From an uncultured Shewanella sp. (lineage in GTDB: Bacteria > Pseudomonadota > Gammaproteobacteria > Enterobacterales > Shewanellaceae): DNA of 64,000 nucleotides. Below, piece by piece: positions 37,646 through 47,437 of this stretch. The stretch is taken from NCBI GenBank assembly GCA_947503555.1, contig CANNEE010000001.1, positions 248,001 to 312,000 on the forward strand, given 5' to 3'. Within the stretch, counting starts at the first letter, position 1, and every line of letters starts with the position of its first letter. Made by a program: the position numbers and the translations under genes. The notes below the pieces were generated by a model. That model made no database searches. It was not told the DNA's origin and saw nothing but the letters and a program-made list of their open reading frames with translations.

Positions 37646-37897
37646 ATGGCTAAACCCAATAAATCAGGCCCAACTCGCACCGTGGATATTCATTGCAGTA
37701 AATGCAAAACCCAAGCTTTTAAATATCGTAAAGGAGGTAAAGGCGCATTAATTAAGTGCTTTATTGAGCGAATAGTCACTGACTATACTCTTGATACTGG
37801 AGTATGCCCTCAATGTGGTCAAGTCTTTGCTCGACAGACGATGATCCGCGGTGTTCCAGCTCTCAAGATGATAGGAAATAAGGTTCAAATGAAATAA
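37646..37897 (+). CDS. Small zinc-ribbon protein
   Basis: An 83-residue basic protein with two CxxC knuckles (CSKC near residue 14, CPQCG near 56) and many Lys/Arg, suggesting a zinc ribbon that binds nucleic acid. The start at 37646 (MAKPNKSG) is chosen because the upstream part of the frame is not protein-like; no strong ribosome site is seen. Function not recognised. It stands alone, divergent from the MBL gene. Confidence 0.7.
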   Translation: MAKPNKSGPTRTVDIHCSKCKTQAFKYRKGGKGALIKCFIERIVTDYTLDTGVCPQCGQVFARQTMIRGVPALKMIGNKVQMK

Positions 37898-38358
37898 AAA
37901 AGCCCCAAACTAAGCTGACCAGTATAGCTAAAGAGCATAAGAACTTCTTTTAAGTAGATTTTTTGGTTATAAAAAAATCCCAGTAAGTCCAGCAAAACTC
38001 TCTCTAGAGTGAAAACGTTAATAACCTAATGCTATTAAAAGCAATGTAATTACCAAACACAGATCAAAGAAACAAAACTTAAATCGCGATAGAGAGAGTT
38101 TACATTTATCACTACCCCACTACATAGGCTTAACAAACTTAGCAAGGCTCAGATTTTAAACCGTCACTCGTGCTATTCGCCATTGAAAGCTATTTTGATA
38201 GAATCCTCTCCGTTATAGAACAAAAAACAACCAACAATTGCTTTCAATGAAATTTGAAATGCCTATAACAGGTCTACCCCTACGCAACAATATTACCAAC
38301 ACCTAACATAAAGAGCGCAGTGCTAAGCGCGATTTTTTAGTATCCAAGAGGTGCATGC
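37898..38358. other. Intergenic region with a perfect 12-bp inverted repeat
   Basis: A 460-base A+T-rich stretch without a convincing gene. AAACTCTCTCTA (37995-38006) and TAGAGAGAGTTT (38090-38101) are perfect inverted copies 83 bases apart. ATTGAAAGC and GCTTTCAAT, further right, form another long-range pair. The region presumably carries the promoter of the signalling genes. Confidence 0.5.
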
Positions 38359-39228
38359 TTGTTTTCAAATATTCTAAAAAACATCAGGCTTGAACTGGGT
38401 TACTCTCAGGAGCAGTTTGCCACAGTACTACAAAACAATAGTAGTGTGCTTAGAAAGGTCGATGCCGTAACCTTAAGCCGCTGGGAGCGACAACAAACGA
38501 CACCTTCACTAGCGAAACAAGCAGAAGTGATAGAACTGTTTGATAAGGATATTTTTGAACTGTACAGGGCAGACGCGAGTTACCGTGAAGAGTGCCTGAA
38601 AATCCTTAAAATTGGCGCAGATAAAAACCTTCACCCCTATTACTCAGGTCAGGCTTTTCATATCCATGAAGGCTTAGGCTATGAGGGGCTACTCGAAGAT
38701 TGGCACGATGCTTTAATCAACTATGAAGGCAACGAAGAGATCAATATCGACTATGCAGGCTTAAGTGACGAGCAAAAAACGCGAGTTCGTACCTTGATAG
38801 TCACCACAGACAATAATCAAATCATAGGCCACTGCCTGTATATCAGCTGTAGCCAAAAGAAGAACTGGGAATTTCTAAACGGCGCCATCAATCTCAATCA
38901 AGCTATAGGTCATGTCAGTTCAGAGAACTGGACACCTCAAAATGCCACAATTGTACTTTCCATGTTTGGTGCAAACACTTGTATTGAAAATAATGTATTG
39001 GCTAAGTATCTCGGTAAAGTACTAATGTCAAAAAGCGTAGATTTATCCTCTGTCATCACTAAAAAGCTCCCTCTGTGTAAAAGATTTAATCAACTGGGAC
39101 TGCACCCGATCAAGGTACGAAAGAGTGAAGACGGTGAGAAGCTTTATTGTTTTAGCGTAAGCCGCTCAGAGCTGCTGGCAAACGAATACTTATTTAAGTT
39201 AGGCGTAGCGGGCTCCGCTTTACGTTAA
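38359..39228 (+). CDS. XRE-type regulator with C-terminal sensory-like domain
   Basis: A 289-residue protein starting at a TTG with AAGAGGTG upstream; no in-frame ATG serves. The N-terminal Cro/C1 helix-turn-helix (NILKNIRLELGYSQEQFATVL...TLSRWERQQTTPS) is followed by an alpha/beta domain of about 200 residues (VRTLIVTTDNNQIIGHCLYIS, FNQLGLHPIKVRKSEDG) that vaguely recalls a GNAT fold, though no acetyl-CoA motif is clear. It precedes the receiver-EAL, small and kinase genes on the same strand with a gap of 27 bases, so it probably regulates or belongs to that module. Confidence 0.75.
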   Translation: MFSNILKNIRLELGYSQEQFATVLQNNSSVLRKVDAVTLSRWERQQTTPSLAKQAEVIELFDKDIFELYRADASYREECLKILKIGADKNLHPYYSGQAFHIHEGLGYEGLLEDWHDALINYEGNEEINIDYAGLSDEQKTRVRTLIVTTDNNQIIGHCLYISCSQKKNWEFLNGAINLNQAIGHVSSENWTPQNATIVLSMFGANTCIENNVLAKYLGKVLMSKSVDLSSVITKKLPLCKRFNQLGLHPIKVRKSEDGEKLYCFSVSRSELLANEYLFKLGVAGSALR

Positions 39229-39255
39229 CTCCTAACCTTAGGTGCTAATACTGAT

Positions 39256-40452
39256 ATGCAAAGACTGACTATATTACTTATCGACGACCAGAGCTTTATC
39301 ATAGAAGCGCTTAAAGCCGACATAATGAGGCACTTTACTGACACTAGTGTGCAATTCATCGAGGCGAATTCAGGTGAGCAGGCTTGCGATATTATTAACA
39401 CTCAAGAAGTCGACCTCATCATTTCAGATCTTAAGATGGATCATGGTGATGGCCTAACCGTTATCAATCATCTGGGTAGCACTGGAAGGTTTAAAGATAT
39501 TCCCGTTGCCATCATTAGCACCACAGATCTACGAACCTTAGATCTAATAAAAAATATTGCTATATCTGCCGATGTCAACTTGGTTGGTATCTATCAAAAG
39601 CCACTGCAAATCCCCACATTGAAAAGTGATTTCATGCTTAACCGCATGTTCTATGATCCCCAAACAAGTATTCACAAGCCAGAGATAGTTACCGCTGAAG
39701 ATGTCAATAGCCTTATCACTGACGAGCAGATTATTTTACTCTATCAACCTCAAGTTGATATTCAAGCACACAAAATCGTTGGCTTTGAGGTACTCGCTAG
39801 ACTCAATCACCTTCAATACGGCTATATCCATCCCCAGCAGTTTATTCACCTTATCTCTAAAGATTTAGTGAACCAATTTTCCCTCACGGTAATAGAGCAA
39901 GCTATGTCACTTTGGCATAGGCAAAACATTCCATACCCTTTATCGGTTAACCTATCGACTGAGAATATTACCGATCCAATTTTCATTGAATCACTCAAAC
40001 AATTACTACAAAGCTACAACTCAGTGAAATTAACTGTCGAGATAACTGAAGATTCGGCAATGAACTGTGAAGCTAGCCTGTTTGAGGCTGTAGCACGGCT
40101 TATATTCGCAGGCGTAACCATCTCTTTAGATGATTTCGGCAAGTGCTACTCTTCCTTTGAGCGCCTTGATAAACTTCCCTTTAAAGAGCTGAAAATTGAT
40201 AGGGAATATGTCACTGACATGATGAAAAACCCAAATCACTTAGCCATTGTCAGCGCGATTTTATCTATGACAGAAGAGCTAGATCTCACTGTTGTTGCAG
40301 AAGGGGTTGAGTCACTAGAAGTGTTGCAAAAACTGAAAGAGCTCAACTGTCGTGTTGTCCAAGGCTTTTATTTTAGCCCCCCACTAGAAGGCAGACATGT
40401 TGCTAAATGGATTGCTGAAAATCCTGCCGAAAAGCTCTTTCGTGACGATTAA
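39256..40452 (+). CDS. Response regulator with EAL (c-di-GMP phosphodiesterase) domain
   Basis: A 398-residue cytoplasmic protein. The N-terminal receiver (about 1-125) has the acidic pair DDQ, phosphoacceptor Asp58 (DLIISDLKMD) and KP near 115. The EAL domain (about 150-390) keeps the residues needed for metal-dependent c-di-GMP hydrolysis: the first motif is EVLARL, then SVNLST, VEITED, LDDFG, KIDREYV, AEGVES and VQGFYFS. The loop-6 DDFGTG is DDFGKC here. It is probably a phosphorylation-controlled phosphodiesterase, with the kinase two genes downstream as partner. Confidence 0.9.
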   Translation: MQRLTILLIDDQSFIIEALKADIMRHFTDTSVQFIEANSGEQACDIINTQEVDLIISDLKMDHGDGLTVINHLGSTGRFKDIPVAIISTTDLRTLDLIKNIAISADVNLVGIYQKPLQIPTLKSDFMLNRMFYDPQTSIHKPEIVTAEDVNSLITDEQIILLYQPQVDIQAHKIVGFEVLARLNHLQYGYIHPQQFIHLISKDLVNQFSLTVIEQAMSLWHRQNIPYPLSVNLSTENITDPIFIESLKQLLQSYNSVKLTVEITEDSAMNCEASLFEAVARLIFAGVTISLDDFGKCYSSFERLDKLPFKELKIDREYVTDMMKNPNHLAIVSAILSMTEELDLTVVAEGVESLEVLQKLKELNCRVVQGFYFSPPLEGRHVAKWIAENPAEKLFRDD

Positions 40453-40463
40453 GGAGGCATCCT

Positions 40464-40775
40464 ATGTCTATTTATCAAGATGCCCTTAGAAGTTATCTAT
40501 CCAATTTCAACCTTGATAGCCAGCACAAACTCATTAATTCACTCAACCAAGAATTACTGACTATCAAGGCGATGATAAATGAAGCAGGAGAAGTGACTGA
40601 TAGTGTGGTACATAAAATTATCGGTATTTTCAAATATATACATGTAGATGATGCGGCATTTTACGAAAAAGACAAAAACAAGGCTCATTTTAACAAAATG
40701 CTGGATAACCTATTGTTATCATTAAATGAAATAACCATACCCCCACAGGAATTAAGCAGTGAAAATACGCTTTAA
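40464..40775 (+). CDS. Small helical protein, possible stand-alone phosphotransfer (Hpt) protein
   Basis: A 103-residue all-helical protein located between the receiver-EAL gene (11 bases upstream) and the hybrid kinase, which starts inside it (17-base overlap). HKIIGIFKYI (about residues 50-59) resembles the Hpt phospho-site pattern HxxKGxxxxxG with H and G kept but K replaced by I. Context suggests a phosphorelay intermediate; the degenerate motif leaves this uncertain. AAGGAGG precedes the start. Confidence 0.65.
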   Translation: MSIYQDALRSYLSNFNLDSQHKLINSLNQELLTIKAMINEAGEVTDSVVHKIIGIFKYIHVDDAAFYEKDKNKAHFNKMLDNLLLSLNEITIPPQELSSENTL

Positions 40776-42648
40776 GTTTGGCATTGCCTGCTTCATGATA
40801 CTTGTCTTACCGGCGGTATCAGTATTTTCTGTGTTCTCTGCTTACCTTCACAATAAACGTGAAGCTTTTCAACATACGACCAACCTAGTACTTAATAACC
40901 ACAAAATTGAACTGGATAGAAACTTGGAAAATATTCAAGTTCTCGAATCCTTTATGATGCTACTCAAGCAGATAGATAGAAATACCTTCAATCAACTGGT
41001 AATGAAAGCCAATATCAATAGTACAGGCACCACCTTAGCTTTTGATAAGCAAACTAAAACGCTATTTACCTATGGTGCCGCCTATCCCGGTGATATCGAT
41101 AAACTCATCAGTACCATAGACACTAAGCTCTCAGGTAAAGAACTCATCTCTTTTGCGCTAAAGGATTACATTACCTATGCCAAACAAACCAGTAACGACA
41201 TTCTACTGATTTATCTCGTTCCCCTTTCCTATATCAAAGAGAAGATCACTCGGGGTTATCCAAATATCTGCGTTATGTATCAATTTGGTGCGAGCCAAGT
41301 CTCTAATCCTGTTTGCAGCCAAAGTTCAGATCCTTGGCAGTTTTCTGAGAAGGTAGAGTTCAACCTGTTAGAGATGGATGGCCTTAAAGACAGGAAAATA
41401 AATCAAACCTATAGTGTCGAGCTCAAAAGCCTAATTAGCAGCGACTATTATATTTTGCTGACATCGGCAATCATCAGTTTGTTGGCCATCTATATTGTCT
41501 CTTTTATTTTGCGTCAACGGCAGCTGGCCAAAGAAGAGAAAGAGGTCGAAACCTTAGAGAACAAGGTGCGTTTAGCCACTGTTAACGCTTTAAACCATGA
41601 AATTAGAACCCCTATTGCTATGCTCAAGATGTATATCAATAAGTTGAAAGCGGATCATTCCCATGACCAACATGATCCTTGCCACCTAAACGACATAGCC
41701 TGGGTCTGTGATACCATAGAGAACATAGCAACGAGTTGCCTACTCTATTCGCGCACAGGCTTTGACAATGCCACTATATCGACCACTGAGTCACCTTTTA
41801 ACCTGCCGTTATTTAAGTCAAAAATTAGCGACTTTTTCCATAGTTACCCACAGACTCAAGGTGAGAAAAAGCTTATTTTCCACTGTCGCGGCAATGATAG
41901 CTTTAGTGTCGACACCGAAAAGTTATTTCAAATTGTCACTAATACCCTTGGAAACTCATTAAAATACGGAGCCGACGGCGATATCCACTGCCATATAAAA
42001 ATTGCAAGAGACCAGCAGCACTTGATTATCTTGCTACAAGATCAAGGCAAGAAGTACACGCGACAAGCACTGCAGGAATTAGTGAACCCCTTTAACTCAA
42101 AAGAAGCCAGTCATTGCTCAACAGGAATAGGCATTTTCCTGTGTAAGAACATAGTCTCAGGCTTAGGTGGTAAGTTTTTCGTACGCAGCCCACAGCAAGG
42201 TGGATTAAGTGTATTAGTGCGCTTTCCTATTAATCGACAAGTACCTCAATCCACATTGAACAATCATTGTGAGCTTCAAGGGCGCAAACTTTTAATCGTT
42301 GAAGATTCAGACTTTATCTGTCAGCACTACTATGCTGAATTTGCCTCCTTAAATATGCAAATTGAAATGGCTAACAACGGAGAAGAAGCGATAAGGAAAA
42401 ATGTTCAATTTCAGGCTGATATCATCATGTCTGACTATCATCTTCCCGATTATTGCCTAGAGACAATGCTATCAGAACTATTGGCTCAATACCCTCAGGC
42501 TCAGCACCCTCCAAGGATTATTGTGAACTCAGCCAATAGGCAGGAAGAGATAGAGCTCAGTTTTCTTAGCAAAGTCACCAAAGAGAAAACAACGACTTTT
42601 ATTCAAAAGCCTGTCACCCTTGCAAAATTGGCAAGCCTAAGTCCATAA
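40759..42648 (+). CDS. Hybrid sensor histidine kinase
   Basis: A 629-residue inner-membrane kinase starting at a GTG with AGGA eight bases upstream. TM1 (about 8-30), a periplasmic sensor region of about 195 residues, TM2 (about 229-251), a linker coiled coil, HisKA with phosphoacceptor His280 (NHEIRTP), HATPase (NTLGNSLKYG, STGIGIFLCKNIV) and a C-terminal receiver (LLIVEDSDF, Asp559 in MSDYHLPD). The second G box is reduced: LQDQGKKY replaces DNGxGI. The periplasmic domain is unclassified. It forms one operon with the two preceding genes. Confidence 0.9.
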   Translation: MKIRFKFGIACFMILVLPAVSVFSVFSAYLHNKREAFQHTTNLVLNNHKIELDRNLENIQVLESFMMLLKQIDRNTFNQLVMKANINSTGTTLAFDKQTKTLFTYGAAYPGDIDKLISTIDTKLSGKELISFALKDYITYAKQTSNDILLIYLVPLSYIKEKITRGYPNICVMYQFGASQVSNPVCSQSSDPWQFSEKVEFNLLEMDGLKDRKINQTYSVELKSLISSDYYILLTSAIISLLAIYIVSFILRQRQLAKEEKEVETLENKVRLATVNALNHEIRTPIAMLKMYINKLKADHSHDQHDPCHLNDIAWVCDTIENIATSCLLYSRTGFDNATISTTESPFNLPLFKSKISDFFHSYPQTQGEKKLIFHCRGNDSFSVDTEKLFQIVTNTLGNSLKYGADGDIHCHIKIARDQQHLIILLQDQGKKYTRQALQELVNPFNSKEASHCSTGIGIFLCKNIVSGLGGKFFVRSPQQGGLSVLVRFPINRQVPQSTLNNHCELQGRKLLIVEDSDFICQHYYAEFASLNMQIEMANNGEEAIRKNVQFQADIIMSDYHLPDYCLETMLSELLAQYPQAQHPPRIIVNSANRQEEIELSFLSKVTKEKTTTFIQKPVTLAKLASLSP

Positions 42649-42685
42649 ACGAGCATTCAGGTAACTCAATCATTCAGTTGATTCG

Positions 42686-43660
42686 TTAGACTGTGCCAAG
42701 TTTCATTACCCTTAATTTAATACCATCGGGATCATAAAGGCAGATATTTTCTGGTTCACTATGGCTGGCCGGGTTTAGCTGATATTCGGCATCATAATGC
42801 TCACATGCACGAATAACGGGGGTAAGGTGTCGACTACGTAAATCTAAACCATAAAAGCCAAACTCTTTACCGACTTGATAATCAAAACTCTTGTCTTCCT
42901 CTGTGCCCCAAATATGTTGGAATTCCAATACAGTATAAGGACGCTTCCACAACCACTCTCGATTATGGATACTGTCGATATCCTTATCGAGTAGTACATC
43001 ATCGGTACAAGCAAGAAAATAAAGAGTCATCTTTCGGCTCGGTACTTCTTGTCTAGATAGCAGCCGCATAGACAACATATTTTGGTAGAAGGCGATGCTA
43101 ACTTGAGGATCTTTAACCCTTAGTGTCGAAAGGGATAGACAGGCTTGCCCCCCAAGGGGATGACGTATCAGATCATTTTGCTTAATAAGGTGAGTGTTGG
43201 CTTTAAAATCATGTTGAATCAGCTCTATACAATAGCCATTGGGATCGGTCAGATGTGCTAGATAAGCCACATTCGGCACTTCAAAGCCACCACTGACAGC
43301 AACACCTTTACCCTGTAATTGCGCCACTGTGTAGTCAAGATCTTGCACAGATACAGCAAACTTCCAGTAACCTTGACTAAGACTAGGTTGCTGCACCACA
43401 TCAAAACTGGGCACCTTTTCACCTTGAAGATAGATAAGCTCCAAGTAGGCGTCATCTCGAGCACAGAGTAACTCGAAAGGATGATGATCTTGGCTGCTCT
43501 CGACAGATTGCTTAAAACTTAGAAAATAGTGGCTAGACAGATAACCATCATGATGAGGTTTATCATACTGATGCACTAACTGCATCCCCAGCACAGACTG
43601 ATAGAAAGCCAAGCTAGCTTCGAGGTAACGAACTCTTAATCTATGGCTCACTATCAGCAT
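42686..43660 (-). CDS. Two-domain VOC (glyoxalase/dioxygenase-like) protein
   Basis: A 324-residue protein made of two vicinal-oxygen-chelate modules. The first (about 1-155) has RVRYLEASLAFYQSVLGM and a DPNGYCIELIQ end. The second (about 170-324) has LRVKDPQVSIAFYQNMLSM and YDPDGIKLRVM. The first module is lactoylglutathione-lyase-like (Glu in IELI, YLELIYL). The reaction is unproven. It lies 34 bases downstream of the SnoaL-like gene and is probably co-transcribed. Confidence 0.82.
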   Translation of the reverse strand: MLIVSHRLRVRYLEASLAFYQSVLGMQLVHQYDKPHHDGYLSSHYFLSFKQSVESSQDHHPFELLCARDDAYLELIYLQGEKVPSFDVVQQPSLSQGYWKFAVSVQDLDYTVAQLQGKGVAVSGGFEVPNVAYLAHLTDPNGYCIELIQHDFKANTHLIKQNDLIRHPLGGQACLSLSTLRVKDPQVSIAFYQNMLSMRLLSRQEVPSRKMTLYFLACTDDVLLDKDIDSIHNREWLWKRPYTVLEFQHIWGTEEDKSFDYQVGKEFGFYGLDLRSRHLTPVIRACEHYDAEYQLNPASHSEPENICLYDPDGIKLRVMKLGTV

Positions 43661-43694
43661 CTACTTATCCTTACTCTCAAGCTATTGACGAAAA

Positions 43695-44084
43695 TTATCG
43701 CTCACCTTGCACTTCAAAATCATCGCTAACAAGACGCGCTAGTCCATCCGCTTGAATTTGCCAGTGTTCCCTATGTACAACACCAAAGGCCTTATTCATG
43801 GTCCAGCTAGAAGTGAGTATATAACCATCATCACCTTTTGGCTCCCAAGTTACATTGGTATAGTTCACATCCTTAAAGCCTTGGTCAATAATATTTTGCC
43901 AAAATGCTTGAATGGCCTCACGGCCTTTAAAGATACCGAAGGGTCTAGCTTCCATCACGGTATCTTCGGCATATTGTGCTGCGCACCCTGCTGCATCTTG
44001 ACTGTTAAAGGCTTGTTGCCAGGCTGATATTCCAGCTTGGCATTTGGCTAATACTGGGTTTGAATCGCTAATTTGCTCAGACAT
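43695..44084 (-). CDS. SnoaL-like / NTF2-fold protein
   Basis: A 129-residue soluble protein with the cystatin-like NTF2 fold: WQQAFNSQDAAGCAAQYAEDTVMEARPFGIFKGREAIQAFWQNII and a C-terminal WQIQADGLARLVSDDFE. Members bind small ligands or act as isomerases or hydrolases of modest specificity. No specific reaction can be given. It is the first gene of a two-gene unit with the VOC protein. Confidence 0.8.
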   Translation of the reverse strand: MSEQISDSNPVLAKCQAGISAWQQAFNSQDAAGCAAQYAEDTVMEARPFGIFKGREAIQAFWQNIIDQGFKDVNYTNVTWEPKGDDGYILTSSWTMNKAFGVVHREHWQIQADGLARLVSDDFEVQGER

Positions 44085-44462
44085 AAATTGACTCCTGTAA
44101 AAATTGAAGCCAGTTTAGCTTGCAAAATAAGGCACAAAAACAAACAAAAAAGAAAACTCTGTAAAGTTTTTACTTACAATAATTTAAGCGATTAATAAAA
44201 AAATCAAAAACTAACCATCTATTTTTAAATGACAAACCATCCCCAAAGCCGCTACAGCTCTCAATTATAGCGACAGCTGCTATAGTTAAATTAGCGCTAT
44301 TAACGAAATTACGGTGATAGCATGGATGCAGTGGTGGCAAGATCAAGGGGGAATATTTCTCTTAACCTCACCCACTAGTATTTTGGTGATGACCAAATAA
44401 TCATTTAATAAGGAGGTTTGCTCGGTAGAGTATCGCCCAATGAGTCAGCATGAGGTGGTACC
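44085..44462. other. Intergenic region upstream of the metalloprotease gene
   Basis: About 380 A+T-rich bases between divergent genes. A TATAGC/GCTATA dyad lies near 44266-44284. A consensus AAGGAGG at about 44410-44416 is not followed by a suitable start; the protease start uses GAGGTGG closer in. A 15-codon frame beginning at the ATG at 44440 overlaps the protease start out of frame. Confidence 0.45.
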
Positions 44463-47384
44463 ATGTTCAAAAACACGTTCAACCTAATCGGGGCTATACT
44501 ATTGGCACTGATTACCAGCTCCGCTATCGCGAACCCTCCTAGCCTAGCTAACTCCCCTTCCCCCTTTCCGCAACAAGACTTAGGCAAAAGAGTACAAGGG
44601 GATCAAGCTATTACGGCATTAGGCAGTAAGTTAGACGATGTGGCCGCTTGGTATAAGATGACACCGAAAGATTTTGCCAAGTTGCTAAGAAGGGATAATA
44701 CCGCTTGGTTAGATGAAAAGGGGCGCCTCTTCTATATCGATAACACTCCCAAACATGGAATCAAAGGTAATAGCTCAACCACAGCGTCGACAGAGCAGGC
44801 AAGTGCAGCACCTTTCCCATTAAGTGAAACCTTTATGCTACACAGTAAACCAGGCGCTAAAAGGGTTATTTTTCTCGACTTTGATGGCCATATCACTTCA
44901 GGTACCGCATGGAATTCACGAGTTGATCCTATCGTCTCACCAACCTATAGCAGCGATGCAGATCACTCTACTTTTAGCAATCAAGAGCTTGAAGATATTC
45001 AAAATATGTGGCGTCAAGTGGCCGAAGATTATGCGCCTTTTGATGTGGATGTCACCACAGAAGATCCTGGACAAAATGCCATTACTCGCAGCAGTCTATC
45101 AGATGAATACTATGGCACCCGTGTCGTGGTGACAGATGATAACTTCGACAATTGTCGCTGTGGCGGCTTTGCCTATGTTGGCGTCTTTAACGATATCGGC
45201 GATTACTATAAGCCAGCTTTTGTATTTAATACCAGCTTAGTGGGCGCTGGTGAAGCAATCACCCATGAGGCAGGTCATAACTTAGGTCTCTGGCATGATG
45301 GCCCTGGCTACTATGAAGGCCATGGTAGCGGCCCAACGGGCTGGGCCCCTATTATGGGTGTGGGTTATTACCAACAATTAGTCCAGTGGAGTAAAGGTGA
45401 ATATGCTGGCGCAGATGAGTTTCAAGATGATATTGCAGTAATACAGACCTACGGCCTTCCTCTTAAAGCCGATGATCATGGCAATGCTCCCCTAAATGCC
45501 ACAGCAATGACGGCTCAAGAAGTGGCGCCCAATACACTACTATCCACTTCTGGCGTTATAACCACCCGTACGGATGTGGATATGTTCAGCTTTATGGCAG
45601 GTGCTGGCAGCTACACTTTCGATGTGCTTCCCGCTCCTTTTAGTCCCAACCTTGATATTAAAGTCCAGCTGTTTGATAGCAATAATCAACTCATGGCCAC
45701 CGTTAACCCAGTAGACCTACTCACAGCCTCATTCTCAGGCAATTTTGCCGTAGCTGGAGAGTACTTCCTCAGTATCCAAGGCACAGGTAAAGGTGATCCT
45801 CTCGACACAGGCTATACAGATTATGCCAGCCTAGGCCAGTACAGCATCTCGGGCAGCGTCGCTCAAGTATCGAACCTGAGTCCTCCCCAAGCCATGGTCA
45901 ACGTAACCTATACGCCAGGTTTTGCCCCGCTAATGGCAAATTTTGATGCCATAGGCTCAAGCGATGATGGCACTATCGTCAGCTACCACTGGGACTTTGG
46001 TGATGGTAATAGCGCAAATACTGCAACCACATCCAATGAATATATGGCACCCGGAGACTATCAAGCCGTACTGACAGTAACAGATAACGATGGCCTTACA
46101 GATACAGATTCAGTACTCGTTAGCGTCGACAACCAATTGCCAACCGTCTCAATAGCGAGCAGCGCACTCGAAGGTCCTGCGCCCTATAATGCAAGCTTTA
46201 CTAGTAATGCCACAGACCCAGACCCTTCAGGCAGTATAAGTAGTTACCTTTGGGACTTTGGTGACGGCGGCAGTTCAACTCTTGCTAACCCATCCCATGA
46301 GTACACACAGGAAGGCCCCTACAAGGTCACACTGGAAGTGACAGATAACCTTGGCGGCGTAGGCACAAGTAATGAGTTAACAGTAACAGTCACGCCTCCT
46401 GACTTTGTCATATCCCATGTCACATACCAAATTCTTGGTGCAGGTACAGTCACAGGGTCTTTCGATCTGTTAGCAGATGATGATGACTCGACACAGCAGA
46501 TTAGAGAAAGAGAATCCGGTGGCCGCCCAGCAAGTCGCTATAGCTACCTTGAGCACACTTGGGTGATTGATAGTGTAAGAAGCGGCTCCCTAGTGACCCT
46601 TTATCTCGATGCTTGGATGACAGATTCCTCTGACAATGACGCGATGGCATTTAGTTACACTAGCACGAACTATAGCGGTAATCTCATCACAGTCTCTAAT
46701 ACCCAAAGCAATGGATTGATGGCGATTGCTTTACCCAATGATATCAGTGGCCGAGTAGAGATAAAGGTCACTGACACGGATAAAACTCAGGGTAATCGAG
46801 ACTTAGATACTGTGTTTGTCGATACACTCTATATTCGTACCGATAATGTCACTAATATCAGCAAACCGTTAGCACCGAGCCTACTTACGGCGACCCCTCA
46901 GTCATCCTCAAACATCACCCTAAATTGGAGTGATAACGCAGATAATGAGGATAACTATATCGTCGAGCGCAGGCTCACAGGCCAGCAAAGCTGGCAGCAA
47001 GTGGCCAACCTTGCCGCCAATAGTACTAGCTATCCAGATACAGGATTATCCGCTAACACTAGCTATGATTACCAAGTCGCCGCACGTAACCTTGGCGGCA
47101 GTACCTATTCAAACATAGCGGCGGCAACTACGGAGCAAGCTTCAGATCTCAGCCTCAGTGCTTCTGGCTATAAAGTCAAAGGACTACAGAAGGTGGATCT
47201 CAGTTGGACCAATCTTAATTCGGTGCTTATCTATAGAGATGGCTCGTTGCTCAACGGTGGTCAAACGGTGTCAGGATTTGAATATACAGATAATATCAAT
47301 AACAAAGGCGGTGGTAGCTACAGCTATCAAGTCTGCTCAGAAGACTTATCTGTTTGCTCCGATATCGTGAACGTCACCTTCTAA
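44463..47384 (+). CDS. Secreted zinc metalloprotease with PKD and fibronectin III domains
   Basis: A 973-residue exported protein: signal peptide (about 1-24), propeptide-like region, then a metzincin-type catalytic domain with THEAGHNLGLWHD (His268; HExxHxxGxxHD). Two PKD domains follow (about 475-558 and 560-650, each with W-DFGDG), an unclassified beta-domain (about 655-800), a fibronectin III domain (about 802-890) and a C-terminal beta module ending IVNVTF. Probably an extracellular protease that binds polymeric substrates through the accessory domains. GAGG precedes the ATG. The catalytic subfamily is not certain. Confidence 0.88.
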   Translation: MFKNTFNLIGAILLALITSSAIANPPSLANSPSPFPQQDLGKRVQGDQAITALGSKLDDVAAWYKMTPKDFAKLLRRDNTAWLDEKGRLFYIDNTPKHGIKGNSSTTASTEQASAAPFPLSETFMLHSKPGAKRVIFLDFDGHITSGTAWNSRVDPIVSPTYSSDADHSTFSNQELEDIQNMWRQVAEDYAPFDVDVTTEDPGQNAITRSSLSDEYYGTRVVVTDDNFDNCRCGGFAYVGVFNDIGDYYKPAFVFNTSLVGAGEAITHEAGHNLGLWHDGPGYYEGHGSGPTGWAPIMGVGYYQQLVQWSKGEYAGADEFQDDIAVIQTYGLPLKADDHGNAPLNATAMTAQEVAPNTLLSTSGVITTRTDVDMFSFMAGAGSYTFDVLPAPFSPNLDIKVQLFDSNNQLMATVNPVDLLTASFSGNFAVAGEYFLSIQGTGKGDPLDTGYTDYASLGQYSISGSVAQVSNLSPPQAMVNVTYTPGFAPLMANFDAIGSSDDGTIVSYHWDFGDGNSANTATTSNEYMAPGDYQAVLTVTDNDGLTDTDSVLVSVDNQLPTVSIASSALEGPAPYNASFTSNATDPDPSGSISSYLWDFGDGGSSTLANPSHEYTQEGPYKVTLEVTDNLGGVGTSNELTVTVTPPDFVISHVTYQILGAGTVTGSFDLLADDDDSTQQIRERESGGRPASRYSYLEHTWVIDSVRSGSLVTLYLDAWMTDSSDNDAMAFSYTSTNYSGNLITVSNTQSNGLMAIALPNDISGRVEIKVTDTDKTQGNRDLDTVFVDTLYIRTDNVTNISKPLAPSLLTATPQSSSNITLNWSDNADNEDNYIVERRLTGQQSWQQVANLAANSTSYPDTGLSANTSYDYQVAARNLGGSTYSNIAAATTEQASDLSLSASGYKVKGLQKVDLSWTNLNSVLIYRDGSLLNGGQTVSGFEYTDNINNKGGGSYSYQVCSEDLSVCSDIVNVTF

Positions 47385-47408
47385 ACGATAAACCACATCA
47401 GAAACCAA

Positions 47409-47437
47409 AGAGGGCTGATAATATCAGCCCTCTTTTA
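47409..47437 (+). terminator. Rho-independent terminator of the metalloprotease gene
   Basis: AGAGGGCTGAT and ATCAGCCCTCT form an 11-bp stem followed by TTTATTA. Confidence 0.9.
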
